DNA of 59,476 nt, from contig JBQNAI010000011.1 of assembly GCA_052170555.1 (NCBI GenBank), forward strand, positions 1 to 59,476. The letters are read 5' to 3'. Position numbers and translations under genes: made by a program. The first letter of the stretch is position 1; each line of letters begins with the position of its first letter. Positions 33,644 to 46,000 of this stretch are shown in pieces. Under the pieces are notes generated by a model. The model ran no database searches. It saw only the letters and a program-made list of their open reading frames with translations, and was not told where the DNA came from. This DNA comes from Scybalousia_A sp052170555 (GTDB lineage: Bacteria; Bacteroidota; Bacteroidia; Bacteroidales; P3).

Positions 33644-36600
33644 CTATAACTCTATCTTACGAATAAAATCTCTTTTTTCACTTGGTGTAGAAAGACGATA
33701 GGTATATATCTTACCATTTTTACCTTTAAACTCCTTATCTTTAGCGTTCTTAATAATATCATTGAAATTATCATCTGATGAAATAGCTCCCATTGATGCT
33801 CCATTATAAGTAAAATAATACCAATTGTCAACATCTTGTTCTAAGTATATACGAATTTCAGTAGATATACCTGATTTTATCATCTGTACTTTAGTTCTAA
33901 CCTTTTTATTAACCTGAATGCCCCCTATTATTGCCACCTCACTTTCTCCATTAGATAAATAACATCTACGAATTGGGTCCCAATTCAATGTAATATCCGT
34001 TAACAATATTGAATAATCCATCGCAGAAGGCATTTTCTCCCATTCCCCATAATTAATCAAATCTTGGTATAATTCTTCGCCTTTCTCCTTGCCATATTTA
34101 TAGTGCAAAAACTCCTGATATTTCTTAGCGTTCTCAAAGTCTATTAAAGACAAATTCATATCTTCATATATTCCTTTTGCCATATAATCAAGTGCTTGCT
34201 TAGCAAAAGGAAATCTTAAAGCTAACGACATACGTATCATGGCACTTTCTCCATCCTCACTTGCTTTTATTTGACCATAATTATCCGAAGAGACTACGCT
34301 ACCAATAGGTATGCCAAGTTGGATATTACCTTGTCCGCATGCCTTACAGGAACTCGAAGACATATTAAGATAATCCCCTGTTACATTCTGCATGTCTACA
34401 AGTTTTTCCTTTGATGCAATCCTATATTCTTTACTTTCATTATCATAAGTCAAAAAGCCTTTACCTTTGATAAATACATTGTCCGCCTCTGTATCAGAAG
34501 TAAAAAACGCAACTCTCGGTTTTAAAGTATTTTCATCAAATAATATAGATGTTGTAATTCTTTTGCCATTTATATCTTGTGGAGCCTCACCTATTGGTAT
34601 ATATATGCTATCTGCATTCACCCGAGCAACAAACCTTAACCACGGACCATCCTTCTCTTTTCCTTTATTGCAATTCAAAGCAAGTGATACTCCTCCATCA
34701 AAACTCAATAAACTATCTTGTGCACTCACCATGACTTGTCCAAAGAAATTAAATGCTGCACTAAGACTCAAAGGTTGTTGCTTACTTATTTGAGAATAAC
34801 CAACAGTATAACCCGTCGCAGAAGAAAACTCATGAAAAAAGATTTCAGTAGTTTTATTATCCATATCTGTATAGTACATATAACCATTAGCAGAGTAAAG
34901 CTGCTGTGAAGCAATATGTACTCTCGCTTTCCTTACACGATGTAACTTAGTATCCATATTAAATACTATATCAGCCTTATCAATTGTATCCATTTGAGCT
35001 CCTGGATGTAAAATAATTTTCGCATCTGTCGGACGAATAGCAGCATCAGCACATTTAATAATGTAAACTCCATCGGCAACCAATTCATTTGTATTAAGAT
35101 TTAATTTAGCATTGATGCTATTAAATTTAATACCATGTTGAGACGGATGAACGGAAATAAAGGTTGCACCAGGTTGCTCTATATCAATAATTTCGGTCAA
35201 ATCTCTAATACTCATACCATCATCAGTCATAGATAATGAATTTTGGAGTGTAAGAAGTTTCTTTTCCATATCCCATGTAAATCTGTCAACCGAACAAACA
35301 TATTGTAAATAAGGTAGATCACACTGCTGCAATCCGTTTTTTGTAGTAAATGTACCTTGTTTCGAGATATAATTAACATTCGCTTTAACATTATTTGAGT
35401 GGAAAGCTACACTATTCCCATCTAATGCCATAAGTCTAAAATCTGCACTATCTGAAGAAAAAGAATTAGGTGCATATTTTATCATTTCACTCTTGACTAT
35501 CATCTCATTCGTCCTATTTTCTCCATTTCCTGTTAATTCTGTAGGATAAACTCTTAAATAACCAGTCTGAGTAGATTTATTGTCAGAATACATCATAAAA
35601 GGTTCAGCTTTCTGCTCCACTATCATATAATTTTGCTGTTTATAATAATGTTCTTGCGTCTTTGTAACATTGACTTGTGGATTATCATAAACAAATTTTG
35701 TAGTCTCACAAAACATACTATCGGGATGAAATGTAAACATTTTGCTTTCACTCTTGGAATATCCAAAATCAAATCTGCCTGTTCCTAACAATCCATTTGA
35801 AGACAAATCTATACTATTGTAATATTTAACTTTACCATCGTAAGCAAGTAATCCATCGTCGCTTATAGACATCTTAAAGCCCAAAGAGTAGTCTCTCATA
35901 ACAACAAGTGGCTCATTAATAGGTTTGAATATATCAGCAGAATGGAATACTCCCTTCAAAACAATATCTGAAGTCTTGAAGGTAAATAAATTTTTAATAA
36001 CAAATGGTTCTAACTCATAATAAAAATTAGAAGAATCATAAACACCATTTTGAATTTTAGGATTGTTATAATATACATAGGAGTTTTTCAGTGAAGACAG
36101 TATCGGATAACCATCTAATTTCTTAATACTTGATTTATTATCCTCTCTGTCTATTACTAAGCTACAAGCTAATTTACGAATTGGTGTTTGTATCTTAACA
36201 AGCGTATTAGTATCTTCAAAAGAAGGAACAACAAAAGAAAGAGAATCGCTATTAGGTAAATCTAATGTAAATTTTTCATAATCAAATCTGCAATCAGATC
36301 CACTCATTTTGAATCTACCAGCTGCAACAGTTCCACTAAATGTAAAACTTCTATTTTTTTGCATAACAATCTTGCCCTCATAGGGTGTAATACGAACATT
36401 ATGAGAATCTGATACGGAAAAGGTTTCAATACCATTCAATCGCAAATCCATATCATAAATATTCAGTATGGCATTAGGCTCTCCACCATGAGTAATAGAC
36501 TGCATACGTAAAACATCATAGTCTTGACGTCTGTTATTAGCCTTGATGTAGTCATAAAGTTTATCTTTGATAATAGCAGTCTGGTGGTAAGATTCGTAAG

Positions 36601-38116
36601 TTACAAAACCTCCCAAAGAAAGATTCATTAACAGAAGCTGACACTGAGTTTCATCCAAACCCGTATAAGAGGAAAGGTTTTTAACAGATACCTCCCTTTT
36701 GCCATATTCATCGGTATATTGTTTTATTCTATAAAGAGGACTTACTTCATCAATACCTTTTATTTTATACCACCTAAAGTCAGAATAGTATGATATACTT
36801 TCTATCGTAGCGAAAGCATTATTGGAAGGACCTCTAACAGCAGAAAATTCTATGGTATGTTCGTCCAGTCCTGTATACAAAGCCTCAGTGTAAATTTCAA
36901 CAGCATGATAGGAATCTATCCAAGGTGAAGCGGAAATTCCTCTTTTCGTATCGGTACATAATATGATATGAGTATTTTTATTGTAATTCATCTTTGTACC
37001 AGGGTGATAAAGACTGTCTTTTTCGTTATTTGCCCAATTAAGGTAAAAACTAACTTGACAATCTTCACTTATGATACCCTCTCTAGAAAAGGGATGTTCT
37101 ATTGCCTTAGCTATCATAAAGATTCGTCCATTTTTATAAAATACAAGTCTTGCTGGTTCTTTCTTTGTACCAGTTCCAAAAAAACCTCCTCCCTGCTGAG
37201 AAAAACCACCTATGTAATCAATATTAGGAAATATATTTTTAATATACTCTTCTCTCTTATATGAAGTAAATTTGGGATAACGAGAATTCTTAGTCGCCGT
37301 CTCAGTTATCTTATCAGTAAAAACACCTAACAAAGTGTAGGAGAAATACTCTTTATTAGTAAAACTTACACTATCTGCTGTAAGTTCTGGAGTCTTTAAG
37401 GACACTTTATAATCCTTTAACTGACAAAATACACTATCAGTATTCAAACCATTTCTCTCCCAATTTACAATACCTCCGTTACCCTCCCATACATCCTCCA
37501 TAATATACAGACGTCCAACAGTAGAATGAATAATCCCCTTGTTTTTATTAATTCCATAAGATAGATTTATCGGAGCAGTAAAATCAGCATACACTCCTCT
37601 TTGTTTATCCACCCTAAATGCGTAAGGAGTTCCGTTGTCAAATGTCCATTGAGATGTTTTTGTATAATGAATGGAATAATTAACTAAAAGATTATAGGTT
37701 GTTTCTATTGCTCTATTGTAAATTTTAATATTATGTTTATTCAAATATTCCTGCATTCCTTTAAGCCACTGGTTATAACTTTCGGCACTTTGATTACTCT
37801 TAACAAATGCAATCTGTGTCAACAAAAAATCATAAAACCCATTTCTCGCACGAATATTCTTTCTGACCATAATTTGTGAGAGTGTGACAATATCTCTTTT
37901 ATGTTGTGAATTGAAAGTATTCCACACACTATCATATATATGTACTATCGTTTCCCAATCTCTTTTTTGTTCCTTGGACATATTAGGGTCAGTCTTATAT
38001 AACTCTTCTAATTCAGATATGTAAGTATCTGTTCCTCCATCAAAGTTCCTGAACCTTTGCGAAAAAGCACTTATACACACACATGAACAAATAATGATCG
38101 CAATATATTTTTTCAT
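33644..38116 (-). CDS. 1490-residue exported protein of unknown function, conserved-looking in Bacteroidota
   Basis: Signal peptide MKKYIAIIICSCVCISAFSQ. Residues ~30-170 are helical (KEQKRDWETIVHIYDSVWNTF...), the remainder is predominantly beta with long repetitive strand runs such as GKIVMQKNRSFTFSGTV and AGRFKMSGSDCRFDYEKF near residues 580-630, then HAGAQ/TDAK-type segments near 1020-1090 that resemble the beta-jellyroll (OstA/LptA-like) folds. I recognise the style of long uncharacterised Bacteroidota envelope proteins, but no domain with a known function. No T9SS sorting motif is visible at the C-terminus (KRDFIRKIEL). It starts 3 nt after the prmA stop, so it is expressed in the prmA transcript. 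A periplasmic or outer-membrane role is inferred. Confidence 0.8.
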   Translation of the reverse strand: MKKYIAIIICSCVCISAFSQRFRNFDGGTDTYISELEELYKTDPNMSKEQKRDWETIVHIYDSVWNTFNSQHKRDIVTLSQIMVRKNIRARNGFYDFLLTQIAFVKSNQSAESYNQWLKGMQEYLNKHNIKIYNRAIETTYNLLVNYSIHYTKTSQWTFDNGTPYAFRVDKQRGVYADFTAPINLSYGINKNKGIIHSTVGRLYIMEDVWEGNGGIVNWERNGLNTDSVFCQLKDYKVSLKTPELTADSVSFTNKEYFSYTLLGVFTDKITETATKNSRYPKFTSYKREEYIKNIFPNIDYIGGFSQQGGGFFGTGTKKEPARLVFYKNGRIFMIAKAIEHPFSREGIISEDCQVSFYLNWANNEKDSLYHPGTKMNYNKNTHIILCTDTKRGISASPWIDSYHAVEIYTEALYTGLDEHTIEFSAVRGPSNNAFATIESISYYSDFRWYKIKGIDEVSPLYRIKQYTDEYGKREVSVKNLSSYTGLDETQCQLLLMNLSLGGFVTYESYHQTAIIKDKLYDYIKANNRRQDYDVLRMQSITHGGEPNAILNIYDMDLRLNGIETFSVSDSHNVRITPYEGKIVMQKNRSFTFSGTVAAGRFKMSGSDCRFDYEKFTLDLPNSDSLSFVVPSFEDTNTLVKIQTPIRKLACSLVIDREDNKSSIKKLDGYPILSSLKNSYVYYNNPKIQNGVYDSSNFYYELEPFVIKNLFTFKTSDIVLKGVFHSADIFKPINEPLVVMRDYSLGFKMSISDDGLLAYDGKVKYYNSIDLSSNGLLGTGRFDFGYSKSESKMFTFHPDSMFCETTKFVYDNPQVNVTKTQEHYYKQQNYMIVEQKAEPFMMYSDNKSTQTGYLRVYPTELTGNGENRTNEMIVKSEMIKYAPNSFSSDSADFRLMALDGNSVAFHSNNVKANVNYISKQGTFTTKNGLQQCDLPYLQYVCSVDRFTWDMEKKLLTLQNSLSMTDDGMSIRDLTEIIDIEQPGATFISVHPSQHGIKFNSINAKLNLNTNELVADGVYIIKCADAAIRPTDAKIILHPGAQMDTIDKADIVFNMDTKLHRVRKARVHIASQQLYSANGYMYYTDMDNKTTEIFFHEFSSATGYTVGYSQISKQQPLSLSAAFNFFGQVMVSAQDSLLSFDGGVSLALNCNKGKEKDGPWLRFVARVNADSIYIPIGEAPQDINGKRITTSILFDENTLKPRVAFFTSDTEADNVFIKGKGFLTYDNESKEYRIASKEKLVDMQNVTGDYLNMSSSSCKACGQGNIQLGIPIGSVVSSDNYGQIKASEDGESAMIRMSLALRFPFAKQALDYMAKGIYEDMNLSLIDFENAKKYQEFLHYKYGKEKGEELYQDLINYGEWEKMPSAMDYSILLTDITLNWDPIRRCYLSNGESEVAIIGGIQVNKKVRTKVQMIKSGISTEIRIYLEQDVDNWYYFTYNGASMGAISSDDNFNDIIKNAKDKEFKGKNGKIYTYRLSTPSEKRDFIRKIEL

Positions 38117-38119
38117 ATT

Positions 38120-38965
38120 TTAGATTTTTTTTAGTACCAACAATGCCCAATCTTCCCTAATATTCTTATGAAGAAACGTTAAACCATATTGTTTTGTTAC
38201 ATCTTCCAATTCTTTTATGTCCTGTTCATAGAATCCACTTAATATCAAAAGACCATCTGTCTTAATATTATGGGTATAAAAAGACATATTACTCAAAAGA
38301 ATATTTAAGTTTATATTAGCGATGAATATATCAAACAAATGGTTATCGGATATTTGCTCTTGCCCCCCGAACTTAACTACAATATCTACTGCATTCGCCT
38401 TTGCATTTGCTTTTGCATTTTCATAAGCCCATTTATCAATATCCACACACTCCACATAGTCAGCCCCCATCTTCTTACACAAAATACCAAGTACAGCAGT
38501 ACCACAACCCATATCCATAACATTTTTACTCTGCATAGACATCGTGGAAAGATATTCAATAATCATATAGGTTGTAGGATGATTAGCCGTCCCAAAAGAC
38601 TGTTCGGGATTGATAATAATATCATATTTAACCTGTTTATATAACTGGTCAGACTTTCTTATATGGCAAAATGTTCCGAACTGTACACTCAGAGATGTCT
38701 GTTCCCAAATCTTATTCCAATTCTTATCCTTAATAAAAATAATTTCGTACCTAACAACGTCTTTGTCTCGTAGCAAAGAATTTTTTATTATGTTAGGGAT
38801 CTTTTCTTTCGAAAAATCTTTTTCAGGACAATATGCCTCAAAACTGTTGTATGTAATATCTACAAAAGAATCAAAGCCTATTTGTAATAAATCATTTTTA
38901 AGTAAATCTGCCTCAAAATCCCTTGCCTTATCACTCAAAAAAAAATTGACTTGATAGTAATTCAT
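38120..38965 (-). CDS. prmA: Ribosomal protein L11 methyltransferase
   Basis: 281 residues from the ATG at 38965 (MNYYQVNFFL). An N-terminal substrate-binding domain is followed by NPEQSFGTANHPTTYMIIEYL and the SAM-binding VMDMGCGTAVLGILCKKMGA, ECVDIDKWAYENAKANA and DIFIANINLNIL, the PrmA pattern. It trimethylates ribosomal protein L11 in the cytoplasm. The stop lies 3 nt before the 1490-residue gene; tpiA is 88 nt upstream on the same strand, so one long tpiA-prmA transcript is likely. The usual ANIN-type motif is present. Assignment is firm. Confidence 0.93.
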   Translation of the reverse strand: MNYYQVNFFLSDKARDFEADLLKNDLLQIGFDSFVDITYNSFEAYCPEKDFSKEKIPNIIKNSLLRDKDVVRYEIIFIKDKNWNKIWEQTSLSVQFGTFCHIRKSDQLYKQVKYDIIINPEQSFGTANHPTTYMIIEYLSTMSMQSKNVMDMGCGTAVLGILCKKMGADYVECVDIDKWAYENAKANAKANAVDIVVKFGGQEQISDNHLFDIFIANINLNILLSNMSFYTHNIKTDGLLILSGFYEQDIKELEDVTKQYGLTFLHKNIREDWALLVLKKI

Positions 38966-39053
38966 TAGATTTATTTTACATACCACATATAAAATATCAG
39001 ATATGTTGCCTAAGTTTTTTCAAAATCTAATATTCTTTATACGGTACATTAAT

Positions 39054-39812
39054 TTAAAATGAGCATGCAATCTCCATAAAATCTTTACTCTTCAATGAAG
39101 CTCCGCCTATCAATCCTCCATCTATATCTTTCATTGCAAAAAGTTCTTTTGCATTTTTAGAATTACAACTGCCTCCGTAAAGGATAGACACCTCTTGTGC
39201 AACATCATCTTTGTATTTATCACAAATCAACTGCCTAATGAAGGCATGTACTTCTTGTGCTTCTTCTTTCGTGGCAGTATGTCCTGTGCCTATCGCCCAA
39301 ACCGGCTCATATGCTATGATACATCTCTGCATATCTTCCGCATATAAATGAAATATTCCTTCCTCTATCTGAGTACGAATAATTTCCAAATATCTCCCAG
39401 ATTCTCTCTCATTCAAAGTCTCTCCAACACACATAATGGGCGTAATATCTTCATTGAGTAATCTATCTATTTTTCGTGCTATATCTTGATTTGATTCTTT
39501 AAAATATTTTCTTCTTTCACTATGTCCAACGATACAATAATCTACACCAAGAGATTTCAACATTGTAGCACTAACCTCCCCCGTATATGCCCCATTTTCG
39601 AACTTGGATACATCTTGTGCTCCTGTAAAAAAATCACCATCTTCACTAACATCACTGACTAATTCCAGATAAGGAAACGGAGGACAAATCACAACATCTA
39701 CATCAGCAGTGTCATAACTCCTTAATTCTTCTGCTATTGCATTGATAAGATCATCGGCCTCAGGGAACAATTTGTTCATTTTCCAGTTACCAGCTACAAT
39801 ATTTCTTCTCAT
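39054..39812 (-). CDS. tpiA: Triosephosphate isomerase
   Basis: 252 residues. Interconverts dihydroxyacetone phosphate and glyceraldehyde 3-phosphate in glycolysis and gluconeogenesis. Seen are the N-terminal VAGNWKMN with the catalytic lysine (Lys 11), the VGHSERR histidine segment, the catalytic glutamate in AYEPVWAIGTG with the flexible loop, and the phosphate-binding LYGGSCN and GLIGGASL. The usual loop-8 sequence is intact. A full-consensus promoter lies upstream, and above it a three-fold 21-bp repeat. Confidence 0.98.
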   Translation of the reverse strand: MRRNIVAGNWKMNKLFPEADDLINAIAEELRSYDTADVDVVICPPFPYLELVSDVSEDGDFFTGAQDVSKFENGAYTGEVSATMLKSLGVDYCIVGHSERRKYFKESNQDIARKIDRLLNEDITPIMCVGETLNERESGRYLEIIRTQIEEGIFHLYAEDMQRCIIAYEPVWAIGTGHTATKEEAQEVHAFIRQLICDKYKDDVAQEVSILYGGSCNSKNAKELFAMKDIDGGLIGGASLKSKDFMEIACSF

Positions 39813-39861
39813 GTTCTTTATGTTTTTATAATTATTTATACAATTAATTGCACTACAGACT

Positions 39862-39893
39862 GCAAAGATAATGTTTTTTCCTCATATAACAAA
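39862..39893 (-). promoter_or_regulatory. Promoter of tpiA
   Basis: Minus strand: TTTG (39893-39890), 19-bp spacer, TATCTTTGC (39870-39862), about 50 bp before the ATG. Confidence 0.8.
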
Positions 39894-39898
39894 AATAA

Positions 39899-39952
39899 CA
39901 TCACACTTTAATTTACTAACATCACACTTTAGCAAATTAATATCACACTTTA
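39899..39952. repeat. Three ATCACACTTTA words at 21-bp period, directly above the tpiA promoter
   Basis: CATCACACTTTA at 39899 and 39920 and TATCACACTTTA at 39941, each step exactly 21 bp. The array starts 5 bp beyond the -33 box of tpiA and ends about 110 bp before the end of the giant gene. The same TCACACTTTA word occurs in the inverted repeat at 18252-18295. Phased binding sites or a dispersed repeat are both possible. Confidence 0.65.
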
Positions 39953-40006
39953 ATTATACTAGACATCAACTTATATCACTGCTATCAGTACCCCTATTAA
40001 TAATAT

Positions 40007-40038
40007 AAAAAAGCAAGGTATCTTTTTGAAACCTTGCT
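40007..40038 (-). terminator. Terminator of the giant T9SS cargo gene
   Basis: Eight-bp stem AGCAAGGT (40012-40019) / ACCTTGCT (40031-40038) and a T-run on the minus strand (TTTTTATATT), 22 nt after the stop. Confidence 0.8.
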
Positions 40039-40059
40039 ACATTTTACGACAAAACTAAA

Positions 40060-43000
40060 TTATTCCAATTTAATCATCTTTTTAGTAATCTTATCTTCCT
40101 TATAACGAACAGTGTAATAATAAGTTCCAGCTGATAATTGATATAATGGTAATGTTATATAGTGAACTCCAGACGAATAATTATCTTGATGAGTATAAAC
40201 AACACGTCCATTATTATCCTGAACACTCAATATTACATATCCACTATTCGGCAGATATACTTCAACTACAGTTTGTTGTGTAAACGGATTAGGTCTATTC
40301 TGCTCTACAATAAGCTTATTCATAACCCCATTCTCTATTTCCTCTTCCAAACCAACATATGTCTGAATCTTAATTAAAGAAGTCGTATCATTAGAATGAT
40401 TATTATCATTAGCATATTCTATCCAGGCTATAATGTTGTACTTACTATCATCACTACGAGGTATTTTCTGACTAAATGTTAAATATAGTGTTCTACCTAT
40501 CGGCTCATCAGACTCTATAGTAAAGGTTTGACGTACAGGATGAGAATAATCTCCATTTAAAACATACGCTGCTTTTATTTTACCATTACCGGCTAATGTT
40601 CCAATATGATGAGCACGCAATTGAACAACACATTCCTTATTAACATTTTGTTCTATCATAATAGTATCCGCCTGAACATCCCTATAACCCAAGAAAATAT
40701 TACAAGTAGTATCATTACCCTTGTTTTCATCTCCTTCATATTTTACATATGCACAAATACTTTGATACAAAGAACGATTGATCGCCTGAGAGAATTTATG
40801 ATAACCTATTGTAGAGGCCTCCAATATTCCGCCTGTTCTGAAAATTTCCTCAACAGTTGTAGTCTTGTCTCCGTTAAGATAGTATCCAACAGTGATATTT
40901 TTAACCGGCTTAGAAGAACGATTCATAAGTGCCAACTGCAAACCATACTCTTGACTAGAAATATCGTCCAGGGTTATATATTTGGCTTCAACATCCACAG
41001 ATGTATTACTTGCTTGTAATTTCAAATATAAGGTATCGTTATCAGAATAAATATCTTCTTGCAATCCTGTCCAAACCTTTAAATTGACAGTACCAAATGG
41101 TGTAGAGTATTTCTTTTTGAATGTATATGTATATTCATCTCCACTGTTTAAAGTCGGTACGAAATGAATAATCTCTTCAACTATCTGCCCTCCACCAGCA
41201 GTATAATATATCGGCAAGTTTTCTATAGGCTCCACACCGTAATTTTTCAACTTAACTGCAACATCTACATTATCGTTAGATGCTACCTTGGTCAAAGGTT
41301 CTGTTATTTCCAACAATCCTACATCATGTAACAATGGTCCTATGACGAAGTAAGATACAGTTGTGTCATTGTCAGTATACAAATCATTCGGATTTAAACG
41401 AGTATATGCCATTATAGAAAAAGGATCAGGCATAGAAACATTCAAATATCTTCCATGAGTAAATGTATATTCAATATCTCCCCCAACCGGAATTGTTTGT
41501 GCAACATCCTCACACTGCGTAATATACATATCCTCCGCAAGGTAACATACTTTAAAAGCCGTTATTGCTTTCTTACCATAGTTATGAATCTTTACTTTAG
41601 GATAAAAATATTGTCCATAAGAAGGTAATTCCTCAGGTGTCAGTTCTATCGCTGTTACACCTGCATCATAATCTCTCAATGCCCTATCAAGTTTAAAATT
41701 ATCTATTGCGACACCATCAGCAATATGTCCATCCAATGAAGTGAAAACAAATCTAAATTGTAATCTTTTCCCTAAATCACCACTCAGACCATTCATAGAA
41801 TAAGATGATTTCTCCCATGCGACATTGGTCTTAGTAAAACCATCTTCGCTATCATACCAATTCTTACCAAAAGCGTCTCCATAAACTCCTAAAGTTTTCC
41901 ATACACCTTTATAGTTTAGGTATTCTACTACCATAGTCGCTCCAGGTCCCATTTCTCTACGCATCATAAAGGATAGAGTATCAGGTTTGATTTCCTCTAT
42001 ATTGAAAATAGGTGAATACAACATACTTGTATTGTTCATAGTATATTGACCATCTATATTTGTTTTCCAACATATAGGTTTAGAATATGCAGATTTGATA
42101 ACATTATTCCCGACAGCACTTGGTTTTCCTATCTGCCACAAGTTAGTTTTACGTTTAGGGTCTGCTTCGTAAGCATAAAAATCATAGTTTATAATCTCTT
42201 GTTCATCAAACTCCGTATTATAAGGAATGTCGTAAATAGGGTAGATATAATTATCTAATGTTATAGTATCATTACCTAAATATTCTTCTTCTGCAACAGT
42301 AACATATGCTTTGAATTTATTATATCCTATTTTCAAATCTTTGTTTGCCAACTCTACGTCTGCAATTTCTGAAGACTCTAACGATCCTGTCCAATCATAA
42401 ACATTCGTATCTCCATCATAAATCCATGTTATTTTTGCTTGTGTCAGCTTTGTTTTACCTGCATTACGCAACCTCACAACTATATTATTTTTTATAGTTG
42501 TATCTTGTCTTTGTGGTGTAACGAATTTTACTAATTCAGCATTAATATTCTTTATTGGTAAAATATGAATCTTATAATCTTCTATTTCTCCCGCAGGTAT
42601 TAGAGCATATTTCGTACTTCCAGGAGTAGGTCCAAATTTGTGAGTGGAATCATCCTGAGAAACTATAACGCGCATCATAGTATACCCACTCATTGCATAT
42701 TCGGGAATATCTATCATTGTTCTGCATGTCCCATTTACAGCAGCTTGTCCCGAGTATACTGTTTCTGAGGTGGTATCAAATACACCATTTCTATCCCAAT
42801 CTATCCACGCTTTTACCCAACCTGTAATCACTTGATCTTCTAATATTTTCATATCACTTGATGGCGTGATATCTATAAGCAATGAATCTTTCAAACCTTT
42901 AAATAAGTCAGGAGGTGTAACAGTGCTCGTAAAGTCTGAATACTTACTCGCAACAGATGAGGAGATATTATCCATCGATGCCAATTGAACACGGGTTATA

Positions 43001-46000
43001 TTCAAACTCTTTGCTTCCCCTACAACCTTTGAATCTGAATTTATTGAGAACAAAGGCATCACTTTTATAGTCGGCGTAGTATCGTTATCATGTACACAAT
43101 CTTGCCCCTGTTCCACCCATACTTTTACTTCGTAATTAGTAGTGTCACTCGTAAAATCAAACAATTTTTTGAAAACGTAAGTAACAGTATCATCAGTCAC
43201 AAGAGTTGCATCACAAGTCTCGGTAAATAATACCGCAGGAGCATTGGTTGGAATAACCGGCTTAATAGAACAAGTTATAGGAAAATTGGTTACTGTTTGT
43301 GTACCGAAATTCACCAATTTAACCTTAACAGTATCTTCACTCATATAAATATATCCTTTTTTGGGTTGTGAAGGTGGCTCTACAACAGACAATGCCTTGA
43401 TATCCACTGCACATCTTGGTAAAACGTTTACTTTGACCTTAACAAAATCACTCGGACATGCTCCACTATTCTTACTAACAACATTAACATAATATTCCGT
43501 ATCCGAATAAATTGGTTTATTAATATTAAGTATTGTTGATTGTTCGTATTTAGAGTGTTTGTAAAATGGATTATTGTCTGTTGTAGAGTGATACCAACGA
43601 ATCGACAATGAATCTATATGTGAGGCTCTCGCCTGAGCCTTCGTTCCATAATAAACAGATGTATCATGTGCGACAGGTGCAGGTGGAGTTAAATAAGCAA
43701 GATACTGTTCTATTGTCGTAGTATCATTTAATGGATTGCTATCATCCACTAATTTGGCGTAAGCATAAATAGACCATGTGGTATCATTATTCCCTGTGGC
43801 CTCAAGATTAACAGTCGTGTTAAATGTATAGTATTGAATAACCGCATTTGGTTGTAATGAATTTAACGTAACTGAATTCCCAGAACTATTTGTGTAAGTT
43901 AGAGGGAATGTTATCTGCTCTGTTTTAATTGCCTTAATGCCCCCTGTTTCTCCTTTAACAACATAGGTTATATTTATTACATCTCCTTGGTCTACTGCCT
44001 TATTGCCGACATTCTTAATAAGCACACCTATTTGTTGAGTTTTCATATTAGCTCCACATTTAACCATTGGATTTTGTTTCCTTACAGAAACACAATTTAA
44101 GTCCTTACCAGGAATAATCTTTATATTGACAGACATAGTATCATTGTAATTAATAGTATCTCCATTCAATGTGGTAAATACTTGAACGTATGCAGAGTCG
44201 GTATAAGGAGTATTAAGTTTAGCTTTCAGCTTAGTAGTAAACAAATACTGTGCAGAATCTAAACTAGTGATCGTTCCATTATATGTTTCATTTAATTGTT
44301 GAAATATATCCCCTGCATAAATATGCCCACCATACTTGACAACCAAAGGCAAACTTGTAATATTTGTAATACCAAAATTCTCTACTACAACTTTAACCTC
44401 TATATCATCTCCCTCAATGTAAGTTGTATTTGTCACCGGCGATATAATTCTAACGATTCCTGCATCTATAGGTACAAATTGATATTCGTAAGCTCCAATA
44501 GTAGGCTTAGGTATAACAGGTCTAACGTTACCATAAATATCTACTGAATAGCCTTCAATAGGCTCTGCCTTGAAAATGATATCTGTAGGAGATAAAAATT
44601 CCAAACATGTATCACTAAGGAATTTATTCTTTACAGACATAGAGTTAATATCAAATGTATTAGTTGTTCGTAGCGATGTAATATTTGCACAATCCTTATT
44701 TGACCAATAGGCAAACTTATTAGCATTTGTTACATAGTTATTGTTGTCAGATACAACAACCTGAGCTCCACTACCCTCAACGTAATACGCATAACCTCCA
44801 CATTCATTGTCCAAATTATTATTCCTCACCACAATATTTGTGTTGGTCTTACCTATAAACAATGATCTGGCATTATTATTATTTGTAGATACTTTCAAAT
44901 AAACTGTATTATAATAAATATTGACAAAATTAGACGAATCAATATCTATACCATGTGTCTTTAATTTAGAGGCTCCGCTACCTATCACCGCAATAGAGTT
45001 ATTAAGTATTTCTAAAGGATTAACATCATCTGTATTAGAATGCCTAATAACAATAGCACTTCTTGCTTTTGCTCCTCCATCAGAAAGAATTATCTCATTT
45101 GCAGAAATAGATGATACGCCTCCAATATTTCTAAACTTAATAGCATCATCCACAAAATCATTTGCATGAGATCTAACTTTATTATATCTAAATTTAACAT
45201 CATTATAATCATTGATTTCTATGGCAGAACCTTTAAAATCCAAAAATAGACAAGAATCTATCTCTATTTTTGACAACATTATTCCACCTTGTTGTACCTC
45301 CGTTTTAATTGCATTAGCCCCATTTACAAATTCAGAGGATGTAAAGAATACATTGTTATTCATTCCCTCCAAATCAACTAAAACTGTCTTGGAATTTGCT
45401 CCATTTATTGATTCAAACCGTACATTATTGAAATGAACATTAGAAACATTCTTTAATTTCGCCAAATTATTGAACGAATTATTTGCTTTAAATGTAATGT
45501 TTTTGAAGTAAATATTGGATATTGCATCTATTTTTAACAAATGATTATTCTCTTCTTCATTTCCGACCCCATTACTATCATACTTAACAATCACATTGCC
45601 TACGGTGTTATCTCCTCTAAACGTAATAGTATTTTCCTCTGAAACTCCATTAATGTTGGTTAACGTTATTCTCTCATCGTATATTCCCGGAGCAATCAGA
45701 AATTCTATTGGACCACAAACACCAGAAACAGTTAAATCCTCAATTGCATCTTTTATACTAGCATATTTTCCATTTGTACCTCCAATTGTCAAGGATGTTA
45801 ACATTGATTGTGTACCTATACAAGCAGCATATTCCCCTACAATGGTATCATTGTCTTTTGTATTATCACATTCTAAAGTCACAACAGCCTCTATCGTTGC
45901 TAAACCCGGCTCAAAAGTATAGTTACCAATAGTTACAACTGCTGTCTGATTTTGTGCCAAAGGAGTTTCGGCAGTCCAAATATATGGCGTTTGTTCATCT

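Noticed and set aside
39899..39952. Short CRISPR array above tpiA
   Set aside because: The 11-12-bp repeats with 9-bp spacers are far below CRISPR dimensions.
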